Shown: positions 1-5,232 of the stretch, one piece after another | How positions within the stretch are numbered: the first letter of the stretch is position 1 | How the letters are laid out: each line of letters opens with the position of its first letter | Translations under genes and position numbers: made by a program | The notes under the pieces: model-generated | What the model saw: only the letters and a program-made list of their open reading frames with translations | Database searches by the model: none | What the model was told of the DNA's origin: nothing | NCBI GenBank assembly: GCA_017466495.1 | Contig: JAFTUB010000062.1 | Coordinates: 1 to 5,232 of the forward strand | Source: Clostridia bacterium | GTDB taxonomy: Bacteria > Bacillota > Clostridia > Oscillospirales > CAG-272 | DNA length: 5,232 bases | Reading direction: 5' to 3'

Positions 1-51
1 GGCGGCGGCGGTGATGGGACGGCCGACGACTATGTAGTCGGAGCCGATTGC
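1..51 (-). pseudogene. pyrF: In-frame C-terminal continuation of PyrF beyond the TAG, cut by window edge
   Basis: Reading the pyrF frame past TAG gives AIGSDYIVVGRPITAAA with no further stop before the window edge. GSDYIVVGRPIT is the standard last strand and phosphate-gripper loop of OMP decarboxylase; the arginine of GRPIT contacts the OMP phosphate. The number of residues between MTP and GSDY equals that in ordinary PyrF proteins (TPAEAxxxGSDY type), so the TAG replaces one variable residue and no indel is involved. High conservation of this segment shows that it is still under selection or that the stop arose very recently. The true 3' end lies left of base 1. Confidence 0.9.
27..40 (-). 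other. Inverted repeat just downstream of the pyrF TAG
   Basis: CGACTA-CA-TAGTCG is a perfect six-base inverted repeat beginning 11 bases after the TAG in transcript direction. It lies within the codons for SDYIVV. With realistic loop size it gives a five-pair stem with a four-base loop. GGC and GCC flank it at short distance and could extend the stem across an internal loop. It may be coincidence of codon choice (including the generally uncommon Ile codon ATA) or a recoding stimulator; there is no functional evidence. Confidence 0.4.
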
Positions 52-651
52 CTAGGCGGCGGCGGGGGTCATAACCCGCTTCTGGTCGCCGATGTCACCG
101 TCGGCGAAGCGAACGCCGGGGGTGACGGTGAGGAAGCTCTTGCCGCACTTTTCGTGGACAAGGCCTGCCTCGAGAGGGGAGCAGACCACACCGTCAAGGC
201 CGGCTGTGGCGGCATTGGAGGCGTAGTGCATCACCACATCAGCGATGGGCTCCTTGAGGAGGAGGTCGTTCTCCATGCTCTCCTGGTCGGTGGAGGTGAG
301 CTGGGTCACGGCGATGAGCAGGGGACGGGTGCCGTCGGGACGGGTCAGCCCCTCCAGTGCGCCCTGCATCATGCGGATGGTGCCGGCGGCGTGGAGGTTG
401 GTCATATCCACATCAAGCCCGGACAGCACGGCCATGGCTTTTTTCACGGTGTTGGGGATATCGTGAAGCTTCAGATCGAGAAAGATCTTGTGGCCTCTCG
501 CCTTGATCTCCCGGACGATCGAGGGACCCTCGGCATAAAACAGCTCCATGCCGATCTTCACAAAGGGCTTTCTGCCGGTGAATTTGTCGAGGAAAGCCAG
601 CGTTTTTTCCTTGCTGTCAAAATCCAGCGCAATAATTACGTCCTTACCCAT
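52..651 (-). CDS. pyrF: Orotidine 5'-phosphate decarboxylase, interrupted by an in-frame TAG
   Basis: PyrF decarboxylates OMP to UMP, the last step of UMP synthesis, in the cytoplasm as a TIM-barrel dimer. Visible hallmarks are IALDFD at residues 7-12 with Asp10, Lys32 in the VKIGME strand, the catalytic DxKxxD signature (Asp59, Lys61, Asp64 in FLDLKLHDIPNT), and TPGVR at 177-181 followed by GDQKRVMTP. The ATG at 651-649 shares one base with the pyrD TAA stop and has GGAGGTG seven bases upstream, so the start is secure. The open frame ends after 199 codons at TAG (54-52), short of the roughly 230-240 residues usual for this type. The same frame then continues with the missing final strand. 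A 199-residue product would lack the GRPIT phosphate-binding loop and, by knowledge of the family, should be inactive. It is therefore either a recent pseudogene, a sequence error, or a gene in which TAG is read through. Family assignment is very secure; functional state is not. Confidence 0.95.
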   Translation of the reverse strand: MGKDVIIALDFDSKEKTLAFLDKFTGRKPFVKIGMELFYAEGPSIVREIKARGHKIFLDLKLHDIPNTVKKAMAVLSGLDVDMTNLHAAGTIRMMQGALEGLTRPDGTRPLLIAVTQLTSTDQESMENDLLLKEPIADVVMHYASNAATAGLDGVVCSPLEAGLVHEKCGKSFLTVTPGVRFADGDIGDQKRVMTPAAA

Positions 652-1568
652 TAGTGTGCACCTCCGATAATATCAGTCAGATTTTCAATGTTGTATTCTT
701 TCATCACCCGGGGCAGATCCTCCACAATATGGAAGCAGGCCATGGGATCCACCAGGTTGGCGGCACCCACCTGTACGGCGGTCGCCCCTGCCAGCATCAG
801 CTCAATTACATCGCGGGCGCAGGACACGCCGCCCATACCGATGATGGGCAGATCCACCGCGTCCCGCACAGCGTAGACCATGCGTACCGCCACCGGCAGG
901 ATGGCGGGACCCGAGAAGCCACCCTGCTTGTTGGCAATGATGGGGCGGCGGGTGCGGGGATCAATCCGCATCCCCATGAGGGTGTTGATCAGGGAAAGCC
1001 CGTCGGCACCGGCAGCGGCGCAAGCTTTGGCAATGGCCGTGATGTCGGTGACGTTGGGGCTGAGCTTGATGTAGACAGGTTTGCTGCTTACCGCCTTGAC
1101 GGCAGCAGTCACCTCAGCCGCGGCAGCGGGATCGGTGCCGAAGCTCATGCCGCCTCCGTGTACGTTGGGGCAGCTGATGTTGATCTCAAGCAGCGCCACT
1201 TCGTCGCAGGCCGATGCCTTTGCGGCGCACTCCACATATTCGTCCACCGAGAAGCCGCTGAGGTTGGCAATGATGGGCTGGCGGTAGACCTTCCGCAGCT
1301 CGGGGATTTCGTGGGCGATCACCGCATCAATGCCGGGATTCTGCAGGCCCACGGCGTTGATCATGCCGGCATTGCACTCGGCAATGCGGGGCAGGGGATT
1401 GCCGAACCGCGCCTCGCGGGTGGTTCCCTTGATGGAAATCGCGCCCAGGCAGTTGATGTCATACAGCTCGGCAAACTCGTAGCCGAAGCCAAAGGTTCCG
1501 CTGGCGGGAATGACGGGATTCTGCAACTCAACGCCCGACAGGACGACTTTGGTGTTTACTTCTCCCAT
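651..1568 (-). CDS. pyrD: Dihydroorotate dehydrogenase class 1B, catalytic subunit
   Basis: PyrD (PyrDB) oxidises dihydroorotate to orotate with FMN; in class 1B it works as a PyrD2-PyrK2 heterotetramer in the cytoplasm and passes electrons through PyrK to NAD+. The 305 residues match the family length. Visible motifs: IPASGTFGFG near residue 20, SIKGTT at 45-50 with the FMN/substrate lysine, NAVGLQNPG at 71-79 (substrate loop), EINISCPN at 129-135 with Cys133 as the class 1 catalytic base, IKLSPNV at 167-173, INT at 194-196, and the FMN-phosphate elements GMGGV (244-248) and AVQVGAA (264-270). Its ATG (1568-1566) lies inside the pyrK 3' end (13-base overlap) and is preceded by AAAGGAGGAG. 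It stops with TAA, whose last base begins pyrF. The adjacent pyrK and the active-site cysteine fix it as class 1B rather than the membrane-bound class 2 enzyme. Nothing odd in the reading frame. Confidence 0.97.
   Translation of the reverse strand: MGEVNTKVVLSGVELQNPVIPASGTFGFGYEFAELYDINCLGAISIKGTTREARFGNPLPRIAECNAGMINAVGLQNPGIDAVIAHEIPELRKVYRQPIIANLSGFSVDEYVECAAKASACDEVALLEINISCPNVHGGGMSFGTDPAAAAEVTAAVKAVSSKPVYIKLSPNVTDITAIAKACAAAGADGLSLINTLMGMRIDPRTRRPIIANKQGGFSGPAILPVAVRMVYAVRDAVDLPIIGMGGVSCARDVIELMLAGATAVQVGAANLVDPMACFHIVEDLPRVMKEYNIENLTDIIGGAH
659..665 (-). promoter_or_regulatory. Ribosome-binding site of pyrF inside the pyrD 3' end
   Basis: GGAGGTG on the minus strand, seven bases before the pyrF ATG. 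It is formed by the Gly-Gly codons of the PyrD C-terminus (IIGGAH). Together with the TAATG stop-start overlap it indicates translational coupling of pyrF to pyrD. Confidence 0.85.
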
Positions 1569-2299
1569 ATGATCTCCTCCTTTCGCATAACGGGGCCTTC
1601 ACGGCAGATGCGCTTGTTCCCGGTCAGAGTCTTGCAGGAGCAGCCCATGCAGGCACCGAATCCGCAGCCCATCCGTGCCTCAAAGCTCAGCTGACCGCTG
1701 GTGGTGGACACGGCACTCACCGCCTTCAGCATGGGCTCGGGACCGCAGGTGTAGAAGTAGGTGTAACTCATTCCCCGCATCAGATCGGTGACAAAGCCCT
1801 TCGTCCCGGCACTTCCGTCCACCGTGGCGATCTGTACATCACAGCCCAGGGTGCGGAACTCGTCGGCCAGGAACACTTCATCCGCCGTGTTGAAGCCCAG
1901 CAGAACCAGCGGGCGCTTGCCGTCGGCAATCAGCTTGCGGGCCAGGTAGTAGAGGGGAGGCACGCCCACGCCGCCCCCTGCCAGGAGCGGACGGTCGCCG
2001 GCACAGCTGATATCGTAGCCGTTGCCCAGCCCTACCAGTGTATCGATCTCTGCCCCCTCGCCAAGCTTGGCCATGGCGGCGGTACCCTGTCCCACCACCT
2101 TGTAGATGATGGTCAGGCCGTCGGCGTGCACATTGCACACCGAAATGGGACGGCGCAGGAAAAAGCCGTCCAACTTCAGATTCACAAACTGCCCGGGAGC
2201 GGTGATGGCCGAAACATCCCCGCGCAGCCGCATCCGATAAATCAATCCGTTTGCCGTAATGCATTCATTCGACACAACAGTTAAAATCACATTCTGCAT
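1556..2299 (-). CDS. pyrK: Dihydroorotate dehydrogenase electron transfer subunit, FAD and [2Fe-2S]
   Basis: PyrK carries electrons from the FMN of PyrD through a [2Fe-2S] cluster and FAD to NAD+. It belongs to the ferredoxin-NADP reductase superfamily. The 247 residues are slightly under the usual 255-260. Domains in order: an N-terminal FAD-binding barrel with RRPISVC at 49-55 (RxxS motif) and VVGQGT at 68-73; a nucleotide-binding half with LLAGGGVGVPP at 105-115 and the CGPEPML motif at 185-191; and a C-terminal cluster domain with Cys212, Cys217, Cys220 and Cys232 in the pattern C-x4-C-x2-C-x11-C, ending with CREGPV. All four cluster cysteines are present; the last spacer looks a little shorter than in the Lactococcus protein. 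The ATG at 2299 is supported by AGGAAAGGGG eight bases upstream. It ends with TAA (1558-1556) and its last codons carry the pyrD ribosome-binding site. It is the first gene after a 125-base non-coding gap behind carB. Confidence 0.96.
   Translation of the reverse strand: MQNVILTVVSNECITANGLIYRMRLRGDVSAITAPGQFVNLKLDGFFLRRPISVCNVHADGLTIIYKVVGQGTAAMAKLGEGAEIDTLVGLGNGYDISCAGDRPLLAGGGVGVPPLYYLARKLIADGKRPLVLLGFNTADEVFLADEFRTLGCDVQIATVDGSAGTKGFVTDLMRGMSYTYFYTCGPEPMLKAVSAVSTTSGQLSFEARMGCGFGACMGCSCKTLTGNKRICREGPVMRKEEIIWEK
1574..1583 (-). promoter_or_regulatory. Ribosome-binding site of pyrD inside the pyrK 3' end
   Basis: AAAGGAGGAG on the minus strand, five bases before the pyrD ATG at 1568. It is a near-perfect anti-16S match, encoded by the Lys-Glu-Glu codons near the PyrK C-terminus (RKEEIIWEK). 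It decides the pyrD start and makes the 13-base pyrK-pyrD overlap credible. Confidence 0.88.
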
Positions 2300-2307
2300 C
2301 AGAAAAA

Positions 2308-2317
2308 CCCCTTTCCT
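2308..2317 (-). promoter_or_regulatory. Ribosome-binding site of pyrK
   Basis: AGGAAAGGGG on the minus strand, eight bases before the pyrK ATG. It supports the chosen start. Its GAAAG part is complementary to a CTTTC copy at 2318-2322, so it could be partly masked by a very small hairpin. Confidence 0.7.
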
Positions 2318-2336
2318 GAAAGTTTTCGCGGGGTCC

Positions 2337-2362
2337 GGGGAGCCTTTTTCAAAAGGCCCCCC
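2337..2362 (-). other. Long intercistronic RNA hairpin
   Basis: On the transcript, four G-C pairs, one G-U pair, GCC/GGC and three to four U-A pairs close a UGAA-type loop. That is an 11 to 12 pair stem with no bulge (paired positions sum to 4699). No run of U follows; the next bases are GGACCCCGCG, so it is not a classical intrinsic terminator. It could act as an RNA-stability or processing element that sets carB versus pyrKDF levels, or simply be part of a repeat. The structure is read directly; the role is inference. Confidence 0.65.
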
Positions 2363-2370
2363 GGCGGGGT

Positions 2371-2387
2371 GTGGGCCGGCGCCCCAC
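2371..2387 (-). other. Second intercistronic hairpin
   Basis: GTGGG and CCCAC, separated by seven bases, can form a five-pair GC-rich stem; a further C-G pair inside is possible across a G-G mismatch. It is upstream of the long hairpin in the same gap and probably belongs to the same element. Confidence 0.45.
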
Positions 2388-2391
2388 GACC

Positions 2392-2427
2392 TTACCCATC
2401 AATGGTGGAAATCGTCAGCGTCGTCTA
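2392..2427 (-). other. Possible carB readthrough extension (TAG, ten codons, TAA)
   Basis: After the carB TAG at 2427-2425 the frame continues TTLTISTIDG and then meets TAA at 2394-2392. CarB proteins of other bacteria commonly run on after the last helix into a short strand of the form hydrophobic-x-V-x-S-L-Q-E (E. coli has VISVQEM). LTISTID fits that hydrophobic pattern. This may be the genuine tail if TAG is sense, the remains of a longer ancestral tail, or chance with a back-up stop. The match is short and comes from memory of the family, so certainty is low. Confidence 0.35.
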
Positions 2428-5232
2428 TTCCAGCACATCCAGCAGAACCTTCACCGTGTCAAGCGCCGTGAACATCGTCACATTATTCTCCACAGCTGCC
2501 TGACGGATCTCATGACCGTCCGAGAAACCGCTTCCGTCCAGACCGCGGGTGTTGATGACGTAGGTCACATAACCCCGGCGGATGGAGGTGAGGATCTCAT
2601 CCGAGCCGTCGCTGATCTTGCGGCGTTCCTTGGTACGGATGCCGTGCTCTTTGAGGAATTTCGCCGTACCGTGAGTAGCCTCAATGTTGAAGCCCAGGTT
2701 GTAGAAGCGGCGGATCAGAGGGAGCGCCTCGGGCTTGTCCTTGTCGGCAATGGTGACCAGCACCGTGCCGTAGTTCATGACGTGCATCCCCGATGCCTGA
2801 AGCGCCTTGTACAGCGCACGGGTCAGGGTGTTGTCGTAACCGATGGCCTCACCGGTGGACTTCATCTCGGGAGACAGATATGCATCCAGACCGCGGAGCT
2901 TGGAGAAGGAGAAGGCGGGCGCCTTCACATACCAGCGCTGCTTCTCGGTGGGATACATCTCGGTGATCCCCTGTTCCTTGAGGGACTTGCCCAGAATAGC
3001 CAGCGTCGCAATGTCCGCCAGCGACCAGCCCGTTGCCTTGGAGAGGAAGGGCACGGTGCGGGAGGAACGGGGGTTGACCTCGATGACGTAAACATCTTCC
3101 TTGGGATCAACGATAAACTGAATGTTGAACAGACCCACGATACCGATACCCAGGCCAAGACGGCGGGTGTAGTCCAGAATCTTGTCCTTCACCGCCTGAG
3201 AGATGCTGAAGGAGGGATATACGCTGATGGAGTCACCCGAGTGAACGCCGGTGCGCTCAACGTGCTCCATAATGCCGGGCACGAAAACATCGGTGCCGTC
3301 GCAGACAGCGTCGACCTCCACTTCCTTGCCCACAATGTAGCGGTCAACCAGCACAGGGCGATCCTCGTCGATCTCCACCGCCGTCTTCAGATAGCGGCGC
3401 AGGGAGGCCTCATCGGGAACGATCTGCATGGCCCGGCCGCCCAGAACATAGCTGGGACGAACCAGCACAGGGTAGCCGATCCGCGCAGCGGCGGCCACAC
3501 CGTCCTCAATGTTGGTGACGGCGCATCCCATGGGCTGAGGAATCTGCAGCTCCTCCATGATCTTCTCGAAGGCATCCCGGTTCTCGGCCCGCTCAATGGC
3601 GGCGCAGTCGGTGCCGATGAGCTGTACGCCCCGCTTCATGAGGGGCTCAGCCAGGTTGATGGCGGTCTGTCCGCCCAGGGAGGCGATGACGCCCATGGGC
3701 TGCTCCAGATGGATGACATTCATGACATCCTCCACCGTCAGGGGCTCAAAGTAGAGCTTGTCGGAGGTGGTGTAGTCGGTGGAAACCGTCTCGGGGTTAT
3801 TGTTGATGATAATGGCCTCATAGCCCGCGCGGCGGATGGTGGAGATGGCGTGGACGGTGGAGTAGTCAAACTCCACGCCCTGGCCGATGCGGATGGGGCC
3901 GGAGCCCAACACCACGATCTTCTTGCGGTCGCTGGGAATGGACTCGTTCTCGTCCTCGTAGGTGGAGTAGAGATAGGGTACGTTGCTCTTCACCTCGGCG
4001 GCGCAGGAGTCGATCATCTTGTAAACGGGGAAGAGGTTTTCACGGCAGCGGATGGCCCAGATCTCATCCTCGGGGCAGGCCCAAAGGCGGGCGATATACT
4101 TGTCCGAGAAGCCCATACGCTTGGCGGCGGTGAGGACGGCAATGTCCCCGGGAGCGGCGGCAACCGTCTTCTCGAACTCCACAATGTTGCGTATCTTGTC
4201 AAGGAAGAGCATATCGATCTGGGTGGCGTTGCAGATCAGACCCAGGTCGGTGCCCAGGCGGATCAGCTGTGCGATGGCATAGATGCGGTCGTCGGTGCCG
4301 TCCACCACGTATTTCAGCAGATCAGCCTTGCTCATGCCGTCGAACTTGGGCATATGGCAGTGGCAGACACCGATCTCCAGGGAGCGCATTGCCTTGAGCA
4401 GGCTCTCCTCGATGGTGCGGCCGATGCTCATGACCTCGCCCGTGGCCTTCATCTGGGTGGAGAGCTTGTTGGAAGCGTCAGCGAATTTGTCGAAGGGGAA
4501 GCGAGCCATCTTGGTGACCACATAGTCGATGGCGGGCTCAAAAGCGGCCGAAGTGTTGGCCAGCTGGATCTCATCCAGGTGCATACCCACCGCAACCTTG
4601 GCGGTTACCCGGGCAATGGGATAACCCGATGCCTTGGAAGCCAGGGCAGAGGAGCGGGAAACGCGGGGGTTGACCTCGATGAGGTAGTAGTTGAAGGACT
4701 CGGGGTCAAGGGCAAACTGCACGTTGCAGCCTCCTTCGATGCCCAGAGCACGGATGATCTTCAGGGCGCTGTCCCGGAGCATATGGTACTCCCGGTTGGT
4801 CAGGGTCTGGGCGGGGGCAACCACGATGGAGTCGCCGGTGTGAATGCCCACGGGGTCGATGTTTTCCATGGAGCAGATGGCGATGGCGGTGTCATTGGCA
4901 TCCCGCATGACCTCAAACTCGATCTCCTTGTAGCCCTTGATGCTCTTCTCCACCAGTACCTGATTTACGGGGGAGAGGGCAAGGCCGTTCTTCATGAGGT
5001 CGCGGAGCTCTTCCTCGTTGTCGGCAAAGCCGCCGCCGGTGCCGCCCAGGGTGAAGGCGGGACGGAGCACCACGGGGTAGCCGATCTCCTCGGCAGCTGC
5101 GACACCCTCTTCGATGGAGTGGGTGATGCAGGAAGGGGGAACAGGCTCGCCCAGGGCGCGGCAGAGCTCCTTGAAGCGCTCACGGTCCTCGGCGCAGTCG
5201 ATACTCTCAAATTTGGGGCCCAGCAGCTCCAC
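2425..5232 (-). CDS. carB: Carbamoyl-phosphate synthase large subunit (5' end outside window)
   Basis: CarB makes carbamoyl phosphate from bicarbonate, two ATP and ammonia delivered by the glutaminase subunit CarA, feeding pyrimidine and arginine synthesis. The 935 codons here begin mid-protein: the first codon GTG (5232-5230) is an internal valine, and by alignment with the remembered E. coli protein about 110-115 residues are missing. In window numbering: first ATP-grasp domain with RPAFTLGGTGGG (58-69) and the metal-binding ExNxR set (Glu186, Asn188, Arg190); oligomerisation domain about 290-430; second synthetase half from about 436 (VLGSGPIRIGQG) with RPSYVLGGRAM (592-602) and Glu718, Asn720, Arg722; and a C-terminal MGS-like allosteric domain from about 816 with the ATHGTA motif. 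All key residues seen are intact, so it should be active. It ends in TAG; ten open codons and a TAA follow (see the next entry). The position upstream of pyrKDF suggests that this copy serves pyrimidine synthesis. Confidence 0.97.
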   Translation of the reverse strand: MELLGPKFESIDCAEDRERFKELCRALGEPVPPSCITHSIEEGVAAAEEIGYPVVLRPAFTLGGTGGGFADNEEELRDLMKNGLALSPVNQVLVEKSIKGYKEIEFEVMRDANDTAIAICSMENIDPVGIHTGDSIVVAPAQTLTNREYHMLRDSALKIIRALGIEGGCNVQFALDPESFNYYLIEVNPRVSRSSALASKASGYPIARVTAKVAVGMHLDEIQLANTSAAFEPAIDYVVTKMARFPFDKFADASNKLSTQMKATGEVMSIGRTIEESLLKAMRSLEIGVCHCHMPKFDGMSKADLLKYVVDGTDDRIYAIAQLIRLGTDLGLICNATQIDMLFLDKIRNIVEFEKTVAAAPGDIAVLTAAKRMGFSDKYIARLWACPEDEIWAIRCRENLFPVYKMIDSCAAEVKSNVPYLYSTYEDENESIPSDRKKIVVLGSGPIRIGQGVEFDYSTVHAISTIRRAGYEAIIINNNPETVSTDYTTSDKLYFEPLTVEDVMNVIHLEQPMGVIASLGGQTAINLAEPLMKRGVQLIGTDCAAIERAENRDAFEKIMEELQIPQPMGCAVTNIEDGVAAAARIGYPVLVRPSYVLGGRAMQIVPDEASLRRYLKTAVEIDEDRPVLVDRYIVGKEVEVDAVCDGTDVFVPGIMEHVERTGVHSGDSISVYPSFSISQAVKDKILDYTRRLGLGIGIVGLFNIQFIVDPKEDVYVIEVNPRSSRTVPFLSKATGWSLADIATLAILGKSLKEQGITEMYPTEKQRWYVKAPAFSFSKLRGLDAYLSPEMKSTGEAIGYDNTLTRALYKALQASGMHVMNYGTVLVTIADKDKPEALPLIRRFYNLGFNIEATHGTAKFLKEHGIRTKERRKISDGSDEILTSIRRGYVTYVINTRGLDGSGFSDGHEIRQAAVENNVTMFTALDTVKVLLDVLE

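Larger units (their letters stand above)
2321..2390 (-). repeat. GC-rich multi-hairpin intergenic element between carB and pyrK
   Basis: This is the core of the only sizeable non-coding gap in the window. In transcript orientation it holds three potential stems: GTGGG/CCCAC at 2387-2371, CCCC-GCC-GGGG around 2369-2359, and a long hairpin at 2362-2337. Runs of G and C (GGGG, CCCC, CCGGACCCCGCG) allow several alternative pairings. It lacks a U-tract, contains no promoter that I can recognise and encodes no credible protein. From general acquaintance with Oscillospirales genomes I suspect a dispersed intergenic repeat family of this style, but I cannot confirm further copies from this window. 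Confidence 0.5.

Noticed and set aside
49..66. Frameshift or triplet-repeat slippage as the cause of the pyrF stop
   Set aside because: GGC repeats flank the site, but the frame on both sides is the same and the residue count between MTP and GSDY is normal, so a substitution explains it without any indel.
654..1694. Long plus-strand open frame antisense to pyrD and the pyrK end
   Set aside because: It mirrors the codon bias of pyrD on the other strand, has no recognisable motifs or ribosome-binding site, and overlaps a certain gene throughout. The same applies to the plus-strand frame at 154-654 and to the shorter antisense frames over carB.
2337..2362. Intrinsic terminator between carB and pyrK
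   Set aside because: The stem is strong but no U-run follows in transcript direction or on the opposite strand, and the genes on both sides belong to one pathway in one direction.
2300..2424. PyrR-binding attenuator or an internal promoter for pyrKDF
   Set aside because: I could not find a PyrR-type binding loop with antiterminator and terminator, nor a convincing -35/-10 pair. Regulation of this operon probably sits upstream of the window.
2843..5075. DNA repeat from the two similar halves of carB
   Set aside because: The two ATP-grasp halves are an ancient duplication common to all CarB proteins, not a recent repeat in this genome.
5230..5232. GTG as start codon of carB
   Set aside because: It lies at the window edge inside the first synthetase half; the preceding ~110-115 residues of CarB are simply outside the window.

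Overview
The window is a four-gene stretch of a de novo pyrimidine (UMP) biosynthesis operon. All genes lie on the minus strand and are transcribed from high to low coordinates: carB (5' end beyond the right edge), pyrK, pyrD and pyrF (running off the left edge). The order carB-pyrK-pyrD-pyrF, and a class 1B dihydroorotate dehydrogenase made of PyrD plus the iron-sulfur flavoprotein PyrK, point to a Firmicute. The GC-rich sequence, strong GGAGG ribosome-binding sites and protein style suggest an anaerobic, probably gut-associated clostridium of the Oscillospirales type; that placement is an inference.

Layout from the 5' end of the operon: CarB (5232 to 2425) lacks only about 110-115 N-terminal residues because of the window edge. 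A gap of 125 bases follows and holds a GC-rich element able to form several hairpins. PyrK (2299-1556) overlaps PyrD (1568-651) by 13 bases, and PyrD overlaps PyrF (651 downward) by one base in TAATG. The last two junctions look translationally coupled. CarB supplies carbamoyl phosphate, PyrDK oxidises dihydroorotate to orotate and passes electrons to NAD+, and PyrF decarboxylates OMP to UMP. PyrE, PyrB and PyrC are not in this window.

The main anomaly concerns TAG codons. The pyrF frame has an in-frame TAG at 52-54. Beyond it the same frame continues without a gap through the conserved PyrF C-terminus (GSDYIVVGRPIT), which carries the phosphate-binding arginine. carB also stops at a TAG (2425-2427), and the frame after it stays open for ten codons to a TAA. 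Those ten residues resemble the short C-terminal strand of other CarB proteins. The two genes that end cleanly, pyrK and pyrD, both use TAA. The simplest reading is a nonsense mutation or sequence error in pyrF and an ordinary TAG stop in carB. The alternative, that TAG is read as an amino acid in this genome or is suppressed, is testable and is the most interesting lead here. No mobile element, CRISPR array, tRNA or rRNA was seen.
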